This document shows, in pieces, positions 51,057 to 60,790 of a stretch of DNA of 64,000 nt. Within the stretch, counting starts at the first letter, position 1, and each line of letters starts with the position of its first letter. The position numbers and the translations under genes were made by a program. Below the pieces are notes generated by a model that did no database searches, had not been told where the DNA came from, and saw nothing but the letters and a program-made list of their open reading frames with translations. Source of the stretch: Stenotrophomonas lactitubi (lineage in GTDB: Bacteria > Pseudomonadota > Gammaproteobacteria > Xanthomonadales > Xanthomonadaceae); assembly GCF_002803515.1 (NCBI RefSeq), contig NZ_PHQX01000001.1, positions 1,674,001 through 1,738,000 on the forward strand, in the 5' to 3' direction.

Positions 51057-51147
51057 GACACCGGGAGAATCTGGTGTAACGGAGTTCACAGTTTCCTGTG
51101 TCGCCGGGCTGGCCCGGCGCTATTGCGTGTCGCGTTCAGGAATCGGG

Positions 51148-52992
51148 TCAGTCGTGTGGGCTGCGCAGTCCGTCCACGTCCAGGATCAGGGCCATGCGAC
51201 CATCGCCGATCAAGGTTGCACCGGCGTAACCGCGCAGGCCGCGCAGGGCCTTGGGCAGTGGCTTGATGACCACTTCCTCGCGCCCGCGCACCTGGTCCAC
51301 CACCAGCCCGAAGCGTGCTTCACCGGCCTGCAGCACCACGATGGTCAGCAGCGGCGAGGCGGCCGGCGTCACATCCAGCCATTGCCGCAGGTCGACCAGC
51401 GCCAGCGTGTGCGAGCGGCGGTCAAGCACGGCACGGCCGTCGAACCAGCCCAGCGAGGTGCGCGGCGCATGCAGCACTTCCATCACGCGGGCCAGCGGCA
51501 GTGCGTAGACGTCTTCGCCGGCCTGCACCAGCAGGGTCGGCAGGATCGCCAGGGTCAGTGGTACGCGGATCATGAAGCGGCTGCCGCGGCCCAATTCCGA
51601 CTGGATCTGGATCTGCCCGCTCAGCTCGCGGATGCGCGACTGCACCACGTCCATGCCGACGCCGCGGCCGGAAATGTCGGTGACCTGCTGCTTGGTCGAG
51701 AAGCCCGGCAGGAACACCAGGTGCAGGCATTCCTCGCTGCTCAGGCGGGCGGCGGCTTCCGGATCGATCAGGCCCTTCTCGCGTGCCTTGGCGCGCAGCT
51801 TTTCCGGATCGATGCCGGCACCGTCGTCCTGCACTTCGATGCTGACGTAGTCGCCTTCCTGCTGTGCCGACAGGCGCACATGGCCCATCCGTGGCTTGCC
51901 CTGTGCTTCGCGCAGTTCCGGCGTTTCCACGCCATGGTCGATGGCGTTGCGGACCAGGTGCACCAGCGGGTCGGCCAGCGCTTCGACCAGGTTGCGGTCA
52001 AGCTCGGTCTCGGCGCCGATCAGTTCCAGGTCCACTTCCTTCTTCAGCGAACGCGCAACGTCGCGCGCCACCTTCGGGAAGCGCGAGAACACCTTGCCGA
52101 CCGGCTGCATGCGGGTGCGCATCACCGCCGACTGCAGGCGTGCGGTGGCGATGTCCAGCGTCGACACGGCGCGGTCCAGCTCTTCATCGCGCAGGCGCGC
52201 GCGCAGCGTCTTCAGCCGGTTTCGTGACAGCACCAGTTCGCCGATCAGGTTGACGATGGCATCCAGGCGCTTGGTATCCACGCGCACGGTGTGTTCGGCT
52301 TCGGCGACGGGCTTGTTGGGTGCCGGCTTGCTGGCAGCTGGCGGGGCCGGCGAGGGCGCCGGTCGCGGTGCCGGTGCGGCGACAACCGCTGCGGTGGCGT
52401 TGCTGCCCGGGGCGGCGCCACCATGCAGCTGGTCGAGCAGCGCCTCGAACTCGTCTTCGCTGATCATGTCGTCGGCTTTCTTCGCCGCCGGTGCTACGGT
52501 CGTCGGCGCCTTGCCGCCGTGCAGCTGGTCGAGCAGGGCCTCGAATTCGTCGTCGGTGATCAGGTCTCCGCCGCCCGCATTCGGTGTCGCGGCCGAGGGT
52601 GCAGCTGTGCCACCGCCGTGTACATCGAACTGGGCGACCAGTTCGGGCGGGGCAAAGCCGGGCTCGCTACCTGATGACACCGCGTCAAGCATCGACTGCA
52701 GGTAGTCCAGTGACTGCTGGGCGGCATCGAAGTGATGTGCCTGCAATACGGCCTGGCCGGCACGCACGGCGCCCAGCGCTTCTTCGGCGGCGTGGCACAG
52801 TTCGACCATCGCGGTGATGCCGAGGAAACCTGCGCCGCCTTTCAGCGTGTGGTAGCCACGGAACACCGCGTTGAGCTGTTCATTGTCCTGCGGTGCCTGT
52901 TCCAGCGACACCAGCTGTTCGCCGAGGCGATCCAGGATTTCCTGGGCCTCGATGATGAAATCGGCAGTGATGTCGTCGGCTACCGCGCCCAT
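51148..52992 (-). CDS. cheA: Chemotaxis histidine kinase CheA (flagellar core)
   Basis: The 614-residue kinase is the one grouped with fliA-cheY-cheZ, so it is likely the main flagellar CheA. It has an HPt domain with H48 (FRGYHTLKGGAGFLG), the P3-P4 kinase region (VRNAIDHGVETPEL, DDGAGIDPEKL, DISGRGVGMDVVQSRI) and a CheW-like P5 domain at the end. The linker carries two copies of DEFEALLDQLHGG (around F150 and F182). Such acidic amphipathic motifs are common in CheA of polar flagellates and are possible docking sites for CheY or ParP. The start at 52992 follows the cheZ stop by two bases. Confidence 0.93.
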   Translation of the reverse strand: MGAVADDITADFIIEAQEILDRLGEQLVSLEQAPQDNEQLNAVFRGYHTLKGGAGFLGITAMVELCHAAEEALGAVRAGQAVLQAHHFDAAQQSLDYLQSMLDAVSSGSEPGFAPPELVAQFDVHGGGTAAPSAATPNAGGGDLITDDEFEALLDQLHGGKAPTTVAPAAKKADDMISEDEFEALLDQLHGGAAPGSNATAAVVAAPAPRPAPSPAPPAASKPAPNKPVAEAEHTVRVDTKRLDAIVNLIGELVLSRNRLKTLRARLRDEELDRAVSTLDIATARLQSAVMRTRMQPVGKVFSRFPKVARDVARSLKKEVDLELIGAETELDRNLVEALADPLVHLVRNAIDHGVETPELREAQGKPRMGHVRLSAQQEGDYVSIEVQDDGAGIDPEKLRAKAREKGLIDPEAAARLSSEECLHLVFLPGFSTKQQVTDISGRGVGMDVVQSRIRELSGQIQIQSELGRGSRFMIRVPLTLAILPTLLVQAGEDVYALPLARVMEVLHAPRTSLGWFDGRAVLDRRSHTLALVDLRQWLDVTPAASPLLTIVVLQAGEARFGLVVDQVRGREEVVIKPLPKALRGLRGYAGATLIGDGRMALILDVDGLRSPHD

Positions 52993-52994
52993 GG

Positions 52995-53600
52995 TTACAG
53001 CCCCAGATCCGACAACAGGTCGTCGGCGTCGTTCTGCGAGACCGCATGGCGGTCCAGTCCCTTCAGTGCCGGCCCGGCCAGTTCCGGGTCGGTGCGATGC
53101 TGTTCCGGCGGCAGGCCGAGCGCGCCGAAGCCTTCGTGCACGCGGCGGACGATGCCGACCACGCGACGGATGATCTGTCCGGTCAGGTCCTGGTAGCTCT
53201 GGGTCAGGGCGATCTCGGTGAGGTTGTGGCGGATGCGGTCGAGCTGCACGTCCTGGCCCGGCTGCAGGCCATCGGCGCGCAGCTGTTCGGTCAGGCTGCG
53301 GCACTCTTCGGCCAGGTCCAGGGTGCGATGGGTGGCCTGTTCGGTCATCGCCACCACGTGATCCAGGCGCGCGCAGGCGTCGTCCAGCTCGCCGGCTTCA
53401 TCGGGCACGGTCGGCAGTTCGCCCAGCGCCTGGCCCAGTTCGCGGGCCAGCCGCGAAAGGCCGCTCATCATCGGCTGGGTGCGTAGTGCGACCAAGCCGT
53501 CGATGCGCTGGCGCCACGCCGCTTCGTCGCCGGATTCCAGCGCGTCCAGGGCTTCCTGCAGGCGCAGGGCGAGGGCACTCTTGTCGACCGTGGTGTCCAT
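52995..53600 (-). CDS. cheZ: CheY phosphatase
   Basis: CheZ speeds dephosphorylation of CheY. The 201-residue protein is a long helical hairpin. The active-site segment LTQSYQDLTGQIIRRVV carries the conserved Asp and Gln. A flexible linker leads to the C-terminal CheY-binding peptide NDADDLLSDLGL. The ATG at 53600 overlaps the cheY stop (TGATG), a standard coupling, so the TTG one codon earlier is not needed. Confidence 0.94.
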   Translation of the reverse strand: MDTTVDKSALALRLQEALDALESGDEAAWRQRIDGLVALRTQPMMSGLSRLARELGQALGELPTVPDEAGELDDACARLDHVVAMTEQATHRTLDLAEECRSLTEQLRADGLQPGQDVQLDRIRHNLTEIALTQSYQDLTGQIIRRVVGIVRRVHEGFGALGLPPEQHRTDPELAGPALKGLDRHAVSQNDADDLLSDLGL

Positions 53601-53992
53601 CAAGCGCTGGCCGCCAGGCGTTCGAAGATCTTGCCGAGCTTCTCTTCCAGCGTCTGTGCGGTGAACGGCTTGATGATGTAGCCGTTCACGCCGCTTTGCG
53701 CTGCCTCGATGATCTGCTCGCGCTTGGCTTCGGCGGTCACCATCAGCACCGGCAGGGTCTTCAGCTTGGCATCGGCACGGATCGCCTTGAGCAGTTCGAT
53801 GCCGGTCATCACCGGCATGTTCCAGTCGGTGACCACGAAGTCGAACGGCTGGCTCTGCAGCAACGACAGCGCGGCATGCCCGTCCTCGGCTTCGGCGGTG
53901 TTGGTGAAGCCCAGATCGCCCAGCAGGTTCTTGACGATACGACGCATGGTCGAAAAATCGTCGACGATCAGGATGCGCATGTTCTTGTTCAA
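53600..53992 (-). CDS. cheY: Chemotaxis response regulator CheY (flagellar core)
   Basis: This is a 130-residue receiver domain closely resembling motor Che[23 protein letters not shown], phospho-acceptor D56 ([12 protein letters not shown]), the Thr in [11 protein letters not shown] and the Lys in [11 protein letters not shown]. The start is most likely the TTG at 53992 (M-N-K-N-M-R), because AGGA lies eight bases ahead of it. The ATG at 53980 would leave that site about 20 bases away. It is 19 bp after fliA and overlaps cheZ. Confidence 0.94.
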   Translation of the reverse strand: MNKNMRILIVDDFSTMRRIVKNLLGDLGFTNTAEAEDGHAALSLLQSQPFDFVVTDWNMPVMTGIELLKAIRADAKLKTLPVLMVTAEAKREQIIEAAQSGVNGYIIKPFTAQTLEEKLGKIFERLAASA

Positions 53993-54011
53993 AGCAGAGT
54001 TCCTTTGTTGA

Positions 54012-54755
54012 TCAGCTCTCGAGGCCGGCGTCGGCCGCCTCGAAAATCTTCAGTCGGCCACGCAGGCGCAGGACCGCCTGGCCGTGGATCTGGCAGACCC
54101 GCGACTCGCTCACGCCGAGCACTGCGCCGATCTCCTTCAAATTCAGCTCCTGCTCGTAGTAGAGCGACAGCACCAGCTGTTCGCGCTCGGGCAGGTGGCC
54201 GATGGCATTGCCCAGCTCGCGGCCGAACTCGCCGCGTTCCAGTACCTGCTGCGGGGTCGGGCCGCCCTGGGCGACGGTGTCCAGCTCGCCCTGGTCTTCA
54301 ATGCGTGATTCCAGGCTCAGCACCTGCCCGCGCGAGGCGTCCTCCATCAGGCGCAGGTACTCGGGCAGCGGCATCTCCATCGCAGCGGCCACTTCGGTGG
54401 CGCTGGCGGCGCGGCCGGTGCTCTGCTCCAGGCGGCGGATGGTGGCAGCAGCATCGCGGGCACGGCGGTGCACCGAACGCGGCACCCAGTCGCCACGACG
54501 GATCTCATCGATCATCGAGCCGCGGATGCGGATCGAGGCGTAGGTCTCGAACGAGGCGCCCTGGTCGGCGTCGTAGCTGCGCGACGCTTCGATCAGGCCC
54601 ATCATGCCGGCCTGGATCAGGTCGTCCACTTCAACGCTGGCCGGCAGGCGCGCGGCCAGATGGTGGGCGATGCGCCGCACCAGGTCCGAGTGCTGGGCGA
54701 TGACCTCATTGGCCGCCGTGCGCTGGACCTCTCTGTACTGGGCGGCGCCTTTCAT
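54012..54755 (-). CDS. fliA: Flagellar sigma factor FliA (sigma28)
   Basis: FliA directs transcription of late flagellar and chemotaxis genes. The 247-residue protein has sigma region 2 ([38 protein letters not shown]), region 3 and region 4 ([31 protein letters not shown]). The start at 54755 ([12 protein letters not shown]) overlaps the flhG stop (ATGA). The seven FliA-type promoters found in the window are its likely targets. The anti-sigma gene flgM is not in the window. Confidence 0.96.
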   Translation of the reverse strand: MKGAAQYREVQRTAANEVIAQHSDLVRRIAHHLAARLPASVEVDDLIQAGMMGLIEASRSYDADQGASFETYASIRIRGSMIDEIRRGDWVPRSVHRRARDAAATIRRLEQSTGRAASATEVAAAMEMPLPEYLRLMEDASRGQVLSLESRIEDQGELDTVAQGGPTPQQVLERGEFGRELGNAIGHLPEREQLVLSLYYEQELNLKEIGAVLGVSESRVCQIHGQAVLRLRGRLKIFEAADAGLES

Positions 54756-55639
54756 GCGGCCACCCCACGCTGCTTGATGATGCGCTCGAGGAAGAACTCG
54801 ACGCCACCGCGCGGCTCGGTCGGTGCCTGCCAGCGGGCGGTGCGGCGGGCGATCTCGGTGATCGCCAGCGCCGACGGGCTGGACGGATAGGCCTTCACCA
54901 CCGGCTGCTGGCGCTGCACCGACAGGCGCAGCCAATCGTCCTGCGGCACGCAGCCGAGGTAGTTCAGCGAGACATCGGCGAGGAATTTCTCGCAGACGCG
55001 GGTCAGCTTCTCGTACAGCACGCGGCCTTCGTTGGGGTCGCGCACCATGTTGGCCACCACCTGGATGCGGTCCACGCCACGTTCGCGCGACAGCACCTTG
55101 ATCAGTGCGTACGCGTCGGTGATCGAGGCCGGTTCATCGCAGACCACCACCACGGTGTCCTGCGCGGCCTGGCAGAAGGTCAGCACGCCATCGGTGATGC
55201 CGGCGGCGGTGTCCACCACCATGATGTCCAGCTCGCGCTCCAGTTCGGAGAACACGTTGACCAGGCCCACATGCTCGGCCGGGGCCAGCTCGGCCATGTG
55301 CCGGCGGCCGGACGCGGCCGGGACCACCAGCACGCCGTTCGGGCCTTCGATGATCACGTCATCCAGGCTGCAACGGCCAGCGACCAGGTCGGCCAGGGTA
55401 TTGGTGGGGCTCAGGCCGAGGATCACGTCGATGTTGGCCAGGCCGAGGTCGGCGTCCAGCAGCAGGGTGCGTTTACCCATGCCGGCAAGCGCTACGGCCA
55501 GGTTGGCCGACACGTTGGTCTTGCCGACGCCGCCCTTGCCGCCGGTCACGGCAATTGTGCGCACAGGGCCAAGCGGCTCGCTGCGGGTCGCCGTCAGCGG
55601 GAAGGTGGTGGTCAGCTTGGCGTACTCACGCGACGGCAT
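54752..55639 (-). CDS. flhG: Flagellar number regulator FlhG (FleN), MinD-like ATPase
   Basis: FlhG limits flagellar number at the pole, in pseudomonads partly by restraining FleQ. The 295-residue ATPase has a deviant Walker A (TGGKGGVGKTNVSANLAVAL), LLLDADLGLANIDVILG and VVDTAAGI, and a C-terminal amphipathic segment (GGVEFFLERIIKQRG) suited to membrane binding. It overlaps flhF by 14 bases and fliA by four, placing flhF-flhG-fliA in one unit. Confidence 0.95.
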   Translation of the reverse strand: MPSREYAKLTTTFPLTATRSEPLGPVRTIAVTGGKGGVGKTNVSANLAVALAGMGKRTLLLDADLGLANIDVILGLSPTNTLADLVAGRCSLDDVIIEGPNGVLVVPAASGRRHMAELAPAEHVGLVNVFSELERELDIMVVDTAAGITDGVLTFCQAAQDTVVVVCDEPASITDAYALIKVLSRERGVDRIQVVANMVRDPNEGRVLYEKLTRVCEKFLADVSLNYLGCVPQDDWLRLSVQRQQPVVKAYPSSPSALAITEIARRTARWQAPTEPRGGVEFFLERIIKQRGVAA

Positions 55640-57245
55640 GGTTCAACTCCGGGTTGCAGGGCATATCGGCCGCGCGGCGCAAATCTTCAAGGCGAAGTAC
55701 AAGATTGGCTGCACTGGCCCGGTGCAGGTCGTCCGGGACGTCCTGGCCGTCGGTCACCCAGGTGATCGGCAGCTTGTGGTCCACCGCCACCGACAGGGCG
55801 TTGCCGAAGCGACCGGTCTCGTCCAGCTTGCTCAGCACCAGGCCCTGCAGGTTGGCCGCGCCGAAGCGGCGCACCACCTCGTCCATGTCACCGAAGCTGG
55901 TGTTGGCCGGCAGCACCAGCAGGGTGCGGACCTGGCGGGCAGCGCGCAGCCACTGCAGCTGGGCGGCCAGCGCACGGTCGCGCGGGCCGAGGCCGGCGGT
56001 GTCGATCAGCACCAGCTTGTAGTCCTTCAATCGCTCCAGCAGCTGGTCCAGGTCGGTGCCGCTGTTGGCCTCGTGCACCGCGATGCCGAGCTGGCGGCCG
56101 TAGCCGTACAGCTGTTCACGGGCGCCGATGCGCATCGTATCGGTGGTGACCAGGGCGACATCGCGGGCGGCATGGGCTTCGGCGAAGCGCGAGGCCAGCT
56201 TGGCGATGGTGGTGGTCTTGCCGGCGCCGGTCGGGCCGACCAGGGCGATCACACCGCCTTCCTCCATCGGATCGACCGGGGCGATCGGCAGCTTGCGCGA
56301 GATCAGCCCCAGCATCAGGCCGCGGCCACGATGCGCTTCGGTTTCCAGCGGAATCTGCATGGCCACGTCGCGGGCGATGCCGGCGTCGAAGCCGTACTCG
56401 TCCATCAGGTCCAGCGCGGTTGCGCGCACCGGGCAGCCGCGCAGGCGCTCATCGGTGAAGCGGTTCATTTCGCGCTCGATCACCTGGCGCATGCCGGCCA
56501 CTTCCTGGCGCAGGTGGCGGATCTCGGCGTCGTCGGCAACCAGAGTGAGAGCAGGTGCCGGGGCCAGGGTCGGCAGCGGTGCCGGCGCAACTTCCGTCGG
56601 CTGCACGGCAACCGGCGCATGGGGTGCTTCGTCTTCGGGCGCTGCGGCGGCCTGGCTGGCAACCGGCAGCGGCGGCGGCGAGACTGCCGGCAGCTGCGCG
56701 CTGTCTTCCAGCGGTGGATCGATCTGGAAGCGGGCGCGGTTCACCGCGGCAGCTGCGGCCGGCAAGGGCGCAACGATGGCGTCGGCAAACGGGGCGAAGA
56801 TCTGTTCCGGCAGCGTCGATTCATTGACGGCGGCACGCGCCAGCGTAGCGGCGAAACCGGTGCTGCCACGGGTCGGCACGATTTCGTCGGCGCTGTCGAG
56901 GGTGCGGCCGGTCGCGCCGACGGCAGCGCGGGCGAGGGCGGCGACGGCGGAAGTGGTGGCTGCCACCGGCTCCGGTGCCGGGGTGCTGCTGCGACGGCGG
57001 GTGACCGCGGCGATCACCGCGTCGGCGGCGGTACGCGGCTTCGGTGCGGGCGGCGGCGCCACGTCGCGACGCGACGCTTCCAGGGCGCGCTGCACGGCGC
57101 TCTCATCGTAGTTGGCGGCGGCCACGATCTCGATGCCTTCCTCGATCCGGCGGTTGGACAGGATCACGGCGTCAGGACCATGTTCCTTGCGCACCAGGTT
57201 CATGGCCGAGCGCATGTCGGCGGCGACGAATCGTTTGATTTTCAT
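55626..57245 (-). CDS. flhF: SRP-type GTPase FlhF (polar flagellum placement)
   Basis: FlhF marks the pole for flagellar assembly. The 539-residue protein has an N-terminal B domain (MKIKRFVAADMRSAMNLVRK), a long Ala/Pro-rich linker and an SRP-like NG domain. The GTPase motifs are GPTGAGKTTTIAKLASR (G1), VALVTTDTMRIGAREQL, VLIDTAGLGPRD (G3) and LSKLDETGRFG (G4). The start at 57245 matches the conserved MKIKRF; the open frame to 57311 adds a low-complexity extension. It lies 145 bp downstream of flhA, in a gap without a clear promoter. Confidence 0.94.
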   Translation of the reverse strand: MKIKRFVAADMRSAMNLVRKEHGPDAVILSNRRIEEGIEIVAAANYDESAVQRALEASRRDVAPPPAPKPRTAADAVIAAVTRRRSSTPAPEPVAATTSAVAALARAAVGATGRTLDSADEIVPTRGSTGFAATLARAAVNESTLPEQIFAPFADAIVAPLPAAAAAVNRARFQIDPPLEDSAQLPAVSPPPLPVASQAAAAPEDEAPHAPVAVQPTEVAPAPLPTLAPAPALTLVADDAEIRHLRQEVAGMRQVIEREMNRFTDERLRGCPVRATALDLMDEYGFDAGIARDVAMQIPLETEAHRGRGLMLGLISRKLPIAPVDPMEEGGVIALVGPTGAGKTTTIAKLASRFAEAHAARDVALVTTDTMRIGAREQLYGYGRQLGIAVHEANSGTDLDQLLERLKDYKLVLIDTAGLGPRDRALAAQLQWLRAARQVRTLLVLPANTSFGDMDEVVRRFGAANLQGLVLSKLDETGRFGNALSVAVDHKLPITWVTDGQDVPDDLHRASAANLVLRLEDLRRAADMPCNPELNHAVA

Positions 57246-57390
57246 GCTGTGGTCACGGGACGAAGTCGGCGGAGTGGCGGTCGGAGAACGCGGGTGGTCG
57301 GTGGTCTGCACGGTTCGGGTTCCCCTTGGAATCTGTCTGTTGCGGGTGTTTGAAAGTGGTGTCTGTTTTCTGGCGCTTTGCAGGGCGGCG

Positions 57391-59493
57391 TCAGCTGATC
57401 GTTCCGACCAGCTTCAGGCGCTTGTCCTCCGGCACCTCGCTGTAAGCCAGGACCGACAGCGACGGAACGCTGTGGCGGACCAGGCGGGCCAGCGCGGCGC
57501 GCACCGGGCCTGGTACCAGCACCACCGCGGGCTCGTTGCGGGCTTCCTGCTTGCTGACACATTCGGCCAGGCTCTGGTGCAGTCGCTCAGCGAGTCCGGG
57601 TTCCAGCGCGGCGCCGTTGCCCTGCGTGGACTCCTGCAAGACACGTTCCAATTGCGGGTTGAGGGTGAACACCGGCAGCTCCGCCGACATTCCGGCGATC
57701 TCCTGCACGATGAAGCGGCCCAGCGCGGTGCGCACAGCGGCGGTCAGCGTGGCCGGGTCCTGGCTGTGCGGGGCATGTTCGACCAGGGCTTCGGCGATCT
57801 TGCGCAGCTGGCGGATCGGAATGCGCTCGACCAGCAGGTTCTGCAGCACGCGCACCACCGCCGACAGCGGCAGCGCCTTCGGCGTCAGATCTTCGACGAG
57901 CTTGGGCGCGCTCTTGGCGAGGTTGGCCAGCAGGTGCTGCACTTCCTCGTGGCCAAGCAGTTCCGGCGCGTGCTCGCGGATCAGGTGCGAAAGATGGGTG
58001 GCCACCACCGTGGCCGGGTCGACCACGGTGTAGCCCAGAGTTTCTGCCTGGGCGCGCTGGTGCGGCTGGATCCAGGTCGCATCCAGGCCGAAGGCGGGGT
58101 CCTTGCCGGCGATGCCTTCCAGCGGACCGAGCGCACTGCCGGGGTCCAGTGCCAGTTCGCGGTCGGGATGGATTTCTGCGGTGGCCACCGGCACGCCATG
58201 CACCAGGACCCGGTAGCCGTTGGCCGGCAGTTCCAGGTTGTCGCGGATGTGTACCGACGGAATCAGGAAGCCGACGTCCTGGGTGAGCTTGCGGCGCACG
58301 CCCTTGATACGCGGCATCAGTTCGCCGCCCTGGTTGCTGTCCACCAGTGAGATCAATCGATAGCCGACTTCCAGGCCCAGCGGATCGACCGGGCGCAGTT
58401 CATCCCAGCTCAGTTCCGCCGTGGGCGCGGGGGCGGCGGGGCGGCCCAGCGCGTTCAGTGCGTTGGTTTCGCCTGCCGCGGTGTCGGCCTGCGCCGGCGC
58501 CAGGCCCTTGCGGTACACCTTCCAGGCGATGAAGCCGAGGATCGCGGCCAGCGTCAGGAAAGCGACGTTGGGCATGCCCGGCACCAGGCCGACCACGCCG
58601 AGGATGCCGGCGGTGATCGCCAGCGCACGGTACTGGCCGAACACCTGGCCGGTCATTGCCTGTGCCATGTCCTGCGAACGCGAGGCACGGGTAACCAGCA
58701 TCGCCACCGCACTGGAGACCAGCAGCGCCGGCAGCTGCGCCACCAGGCCGTCACCGATCGACAGCAGGGTATAGGTGGCCGCGGCCTCGCCGAACGGCAT
58801 GCCATGCTGCAGCACGCCCACGGCCAGGCCGCCCAGCATGTTGATGAACAGGATCAGGATGCCGGCGATCGCATCGCCGCGGATGAACTTGCTGGCACCG
58901 TCCATTGCGCCGTAGAAGTCGGCTTCCTCGCGGACCTCTTCGCGGCGCAGCTTGGCTTCCTCGCGCGTCAGCAAACCGGCGTTGAGATCGGCGTCGATCG
59001 CCATCTGCTTGCCGGGCATGGCATCGAGGATGAAGCGCGCGGTCACTTCCGAGACGCGGCCGGCGCCCTTGGTGATGACCACGAAATTGATGATGGTCAG
59101 GATCGCGAACACCACGATGCCGACGGCGTAGTTGCCGCCGATCACGAATTCACCGAACGCGGCGATCACCTTGCCGGCCGCTTCGTGGCCGTTCTGGCCG
59201 TTGAGCAGGATCACGCGGGTCGAGGCCACGTTCAGCGCCAGCCGCAGCATGGTGGTGATCAGCAGCACGATCGGGAAGATGGTGAAGTCCAGCGGGCGCT
59301 TCACGTAGACCACCGCCAGCAGCACCATCAACGAGATGGCGATGTTGAAAGTGAACAACGCATCGAGCACCGGCGCGGCCAGCGGCACCACGACCATGGC
59401 CAGCAGGGCCAGCACGATCAGCGGCGCGCCCAGACCCTGGCGGATCATCTCAAGCGCGCGGCGGGTATTGAAGCTGGAGGCCTGGGCGCTCAT
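57391..59493 (-). CDS. flhA: Flagellar export gate protein FlhA
   Basis: FlhA is the nonameric export gate of the flagellar type III system. The 700-residue protein has an N-terminal membrane domain of about eight segments (residues ~20-315). It contains the FHIPEP-family region (LLITTMLRLALNVASTRVIL, ILDAMPGKQMAIDADLNAG, GASKFIRGDAIAGILILFIN). A cytoplasmic domain for chaperone-substrate binding follows (~350-700). It overlaps flhB by four bases (ATGA). Confidence 0.96.
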   Translation of the reverse strand: MSAQASSFNTRRALEMIRQGLGAPLIVLALLAMVVVPLAAPVLDALFTFNIAISLMVLLAVVYVKRPLDFTIFPIVLLITTMLRLALNVASTRVILLNGQNGHEAAGKVIAAFGEFVIGGNYAVGIVVFAILTIINFVVITKGAGRVSEVTARFILDAMPGKQMAIDADLNAGLLTREEAKLRREEVREEADFYGAMDGASKFIRGDAIAGILILFINMLGGLAVGVLQHGMPFGEAAATYTLLSIGDGLVAQLPALLVSSAVAMLVTRASRSQDMAQAMTGQVFGQYRALAITAGILGVVGLVPGMPNVAFLTLAAILGFIAWKVYRKGLAPAQADTAAGETNALNALGRPAAPAPTAELSWDELRPVDPLGLEVGYRLISLVDSNQGGELMPRIKGVRRKLTQDVGFLIPSVHIRDNLELPANGYRVLVHGVPVATAEIHPDRELALDPGSALGPLEGIAGKDPAFGLDATWIQPHQRAQAETLGYTVVDPATVVATHLSHLIREHAPELLGHEEVQHLLANLAKSAPKLVEDLTPKALPLSAVVRVLQNLLVERIPIRQLRKIAEALVEHAPHSQDPATLTAAVRTALGRFIVQEIAGMSAELPVFTLNPQLERVLQESTQGNGAALEPGLAERLHQSLAECVSKQEARNEPAVVLVPGPVRAALARLVRHSVPSLSVLAYSEVPEDKRLKLVGTIS

Positions 59494-60620
59494 GGACGGC
59501 CCCCGTTGCCGAACTCATCAACCTGGATGTGTGGCGTGGACGGCATCGGGCCGGTCCGCCAGCTGCGCAGCTGGTAGACGTAAGAGAGGACCTGGGCGAC
59601 GGCTGAATACAGTCTCACGGGGATTTCCTTGCCGAGTTGGCCTTCCCGATACAAGGCGCGTGCCAAAGGCGGGGCAGAGACGATGGCGACCTTGTTGCCG
59701 TCGGCCACTTCACGGATGCGCAGGGCGGTTTCATCCACGCCCAGGGCGACCACGGTGGGCGCATTCATGGCCCCACCTTCGTACTTCAAGGCCACCGCAT
59801 AGTGGGTCGGGTTGACCACCACCACGTCGGCGGTGGGGACCGCCTCCATCATCCGGCGGTTGGCCATCTGCTGCTGCAGCTGGCGGATGCGGCCCTTCAC
59901 TTCCGGGCTGCCTTCACTCTCCTTCATCTCCCGGCGCAGTTCTTCGCGGGTCATCTTCAGCTTGCGCATCCAATTCCAGCGCTGGTACGGCGCGTCGATG
60001 GCGGCCAGCACCAGCATCGCTCCGGCGGTGGCCAGCAGCAGCCGCAGGGTGAAGCCCAGGCCGTCGCCGATGGCGGTTTCCAGTGGCTGGTGGATCAGCC
60101 CGCGCAGGGTGTTGAAACTGGTCCACACGACCATGCCGGCGGCGACGCCGACGAAGGCTACGCGCAGCAACGACTTGATGAACTCGGCGACGGCTTCGGG
60201 GCCGTACAGGCGCTTGAGCCCGCTCATCGGGTTCATGCGGTTGATGTCGGGCATCATCGCCTTGGCCGACCAGCGCAGGCCGCCCATCACCACCGGCGCC
60301 AGGAAACTGGCCAGCAGGCAGACCAGCACCAGCGGCGCGATCACCCACATCAGCTGCAGCAGCAGGTCGCCGAAGTGGCCGAACAGGGCCTTGGGGTGCT
60401 GGCGCAGGCTCTGTTCGGGGCTGAGCGCATGGCGCATCCAGGCGCTGGCGCCGCTGGCCATCGAGCCGCTCATGGCCATCACTGCGATCACCCCGGCGCC
60501 GAACACGGCGGCCGTGCCCAGTTCACGCGAGCGTGGCAGGTTGCCCTGTTCGCGGGCGTCGCGCAGGCGTTTTTCTGTCGGTTGTTCGGTTTTTTCGCCG
60601 GCGGATTCGTTCTCGGACAT
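59490..60620 (-). CDS. flhB: Flagellar export switch protein FlhB
   Basis: FlhB switches export from hook to filament substrates by self-cleavage. The 376-residue protein has a charged N-terminus (GEKTEQPTEKRLRDAREQGN), four membrane segments and the C-terminal cytoplasmic domain with the autocleavage motif N270-P-T-H273 (VVVVNPTHYAVALKYEGG). The start at 60620 (MSENESAGEKTE) is chosen; the frame upstream to 60761 lacks homology-like sequence and covers a sigma54-type promoter. Confidence 0.96.
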   Translation of the reverse strand: MSENESAGEKTEQPTEKRLRDAREQGNLPRSRELGTAAVFGAGVIAVMAMSGSMASGASAWMRHALSPEQSLRQHPKALFGHFGDLLLQLMWVIAPLVLVCLLASFLAPVVMGGLRWSAKAMMPDINRMNPMSGLKRLYGPEAVAEFIKSLLRVAFVGVAAGMVVWTSFNTLRGLIHQPLETAIGDGLGFTLRLLLATAGAMLVLAAIDAPYQRWNWMRKLKMTREELRREMKESEGSPEVKGRIRQLQQQMANRRMMEAVPTADVVVVNPTHYAVALKYEGGAMNAPTVVALGVDETALRIREVADGNKVAIVSAPPLARALYREGQLGKEIPVRLYSAVAQVLSYVYQLRSWRTGPMPSTPHIQVDEFGNGGRP

Positions 60621-60653
60621 CACAGGCACTGCAGCAGGGGATGCCGGGGTGCG

Positions 60654-60669
60654 TGCAAGAATCGTTCCG
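60654..60669 (-). promoter_or_regulatory. Sigma54-type promoter for flhB-flhA
   Basis: On the minus strand CGGAACG, 4 bp, TTGCA: the invariant GG and GC are exactly 10 bp apart and match TGGCACG-N4-TTGCA except for two bases. It lies 34 bp before the flhB ATG. Class II/III flagellar genes of pseudomonads are sigma54/FleQ dependent, which fits. Confidence 0.65.
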
Positions 60670-60719
60670 TGACGGGTGCATGTGCCAACCGAAGTTGGCG
60701 CCTGCCGGAGCAGGTACCG

Positions 60720-60790
60720 GTAGCGCCGGGCCATGCCCGGCGAGCGGGCAGCCTGGATCATTGCATCCGCCGGGCATGGCCCGGCGCTAC
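60720..60790. repeat. Inverted SMAG pair
   Basis: Units at 60720-60742 (starting GTAG) and 60768-60790 (ending CTAC) share the stem CGCCGGGC/GCCCGGCG. The second unit reaches into the GGDEF-EAL gene: its GTAG end supplies that gene's TAG stop (60787-60789). Confidence 0.8.
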
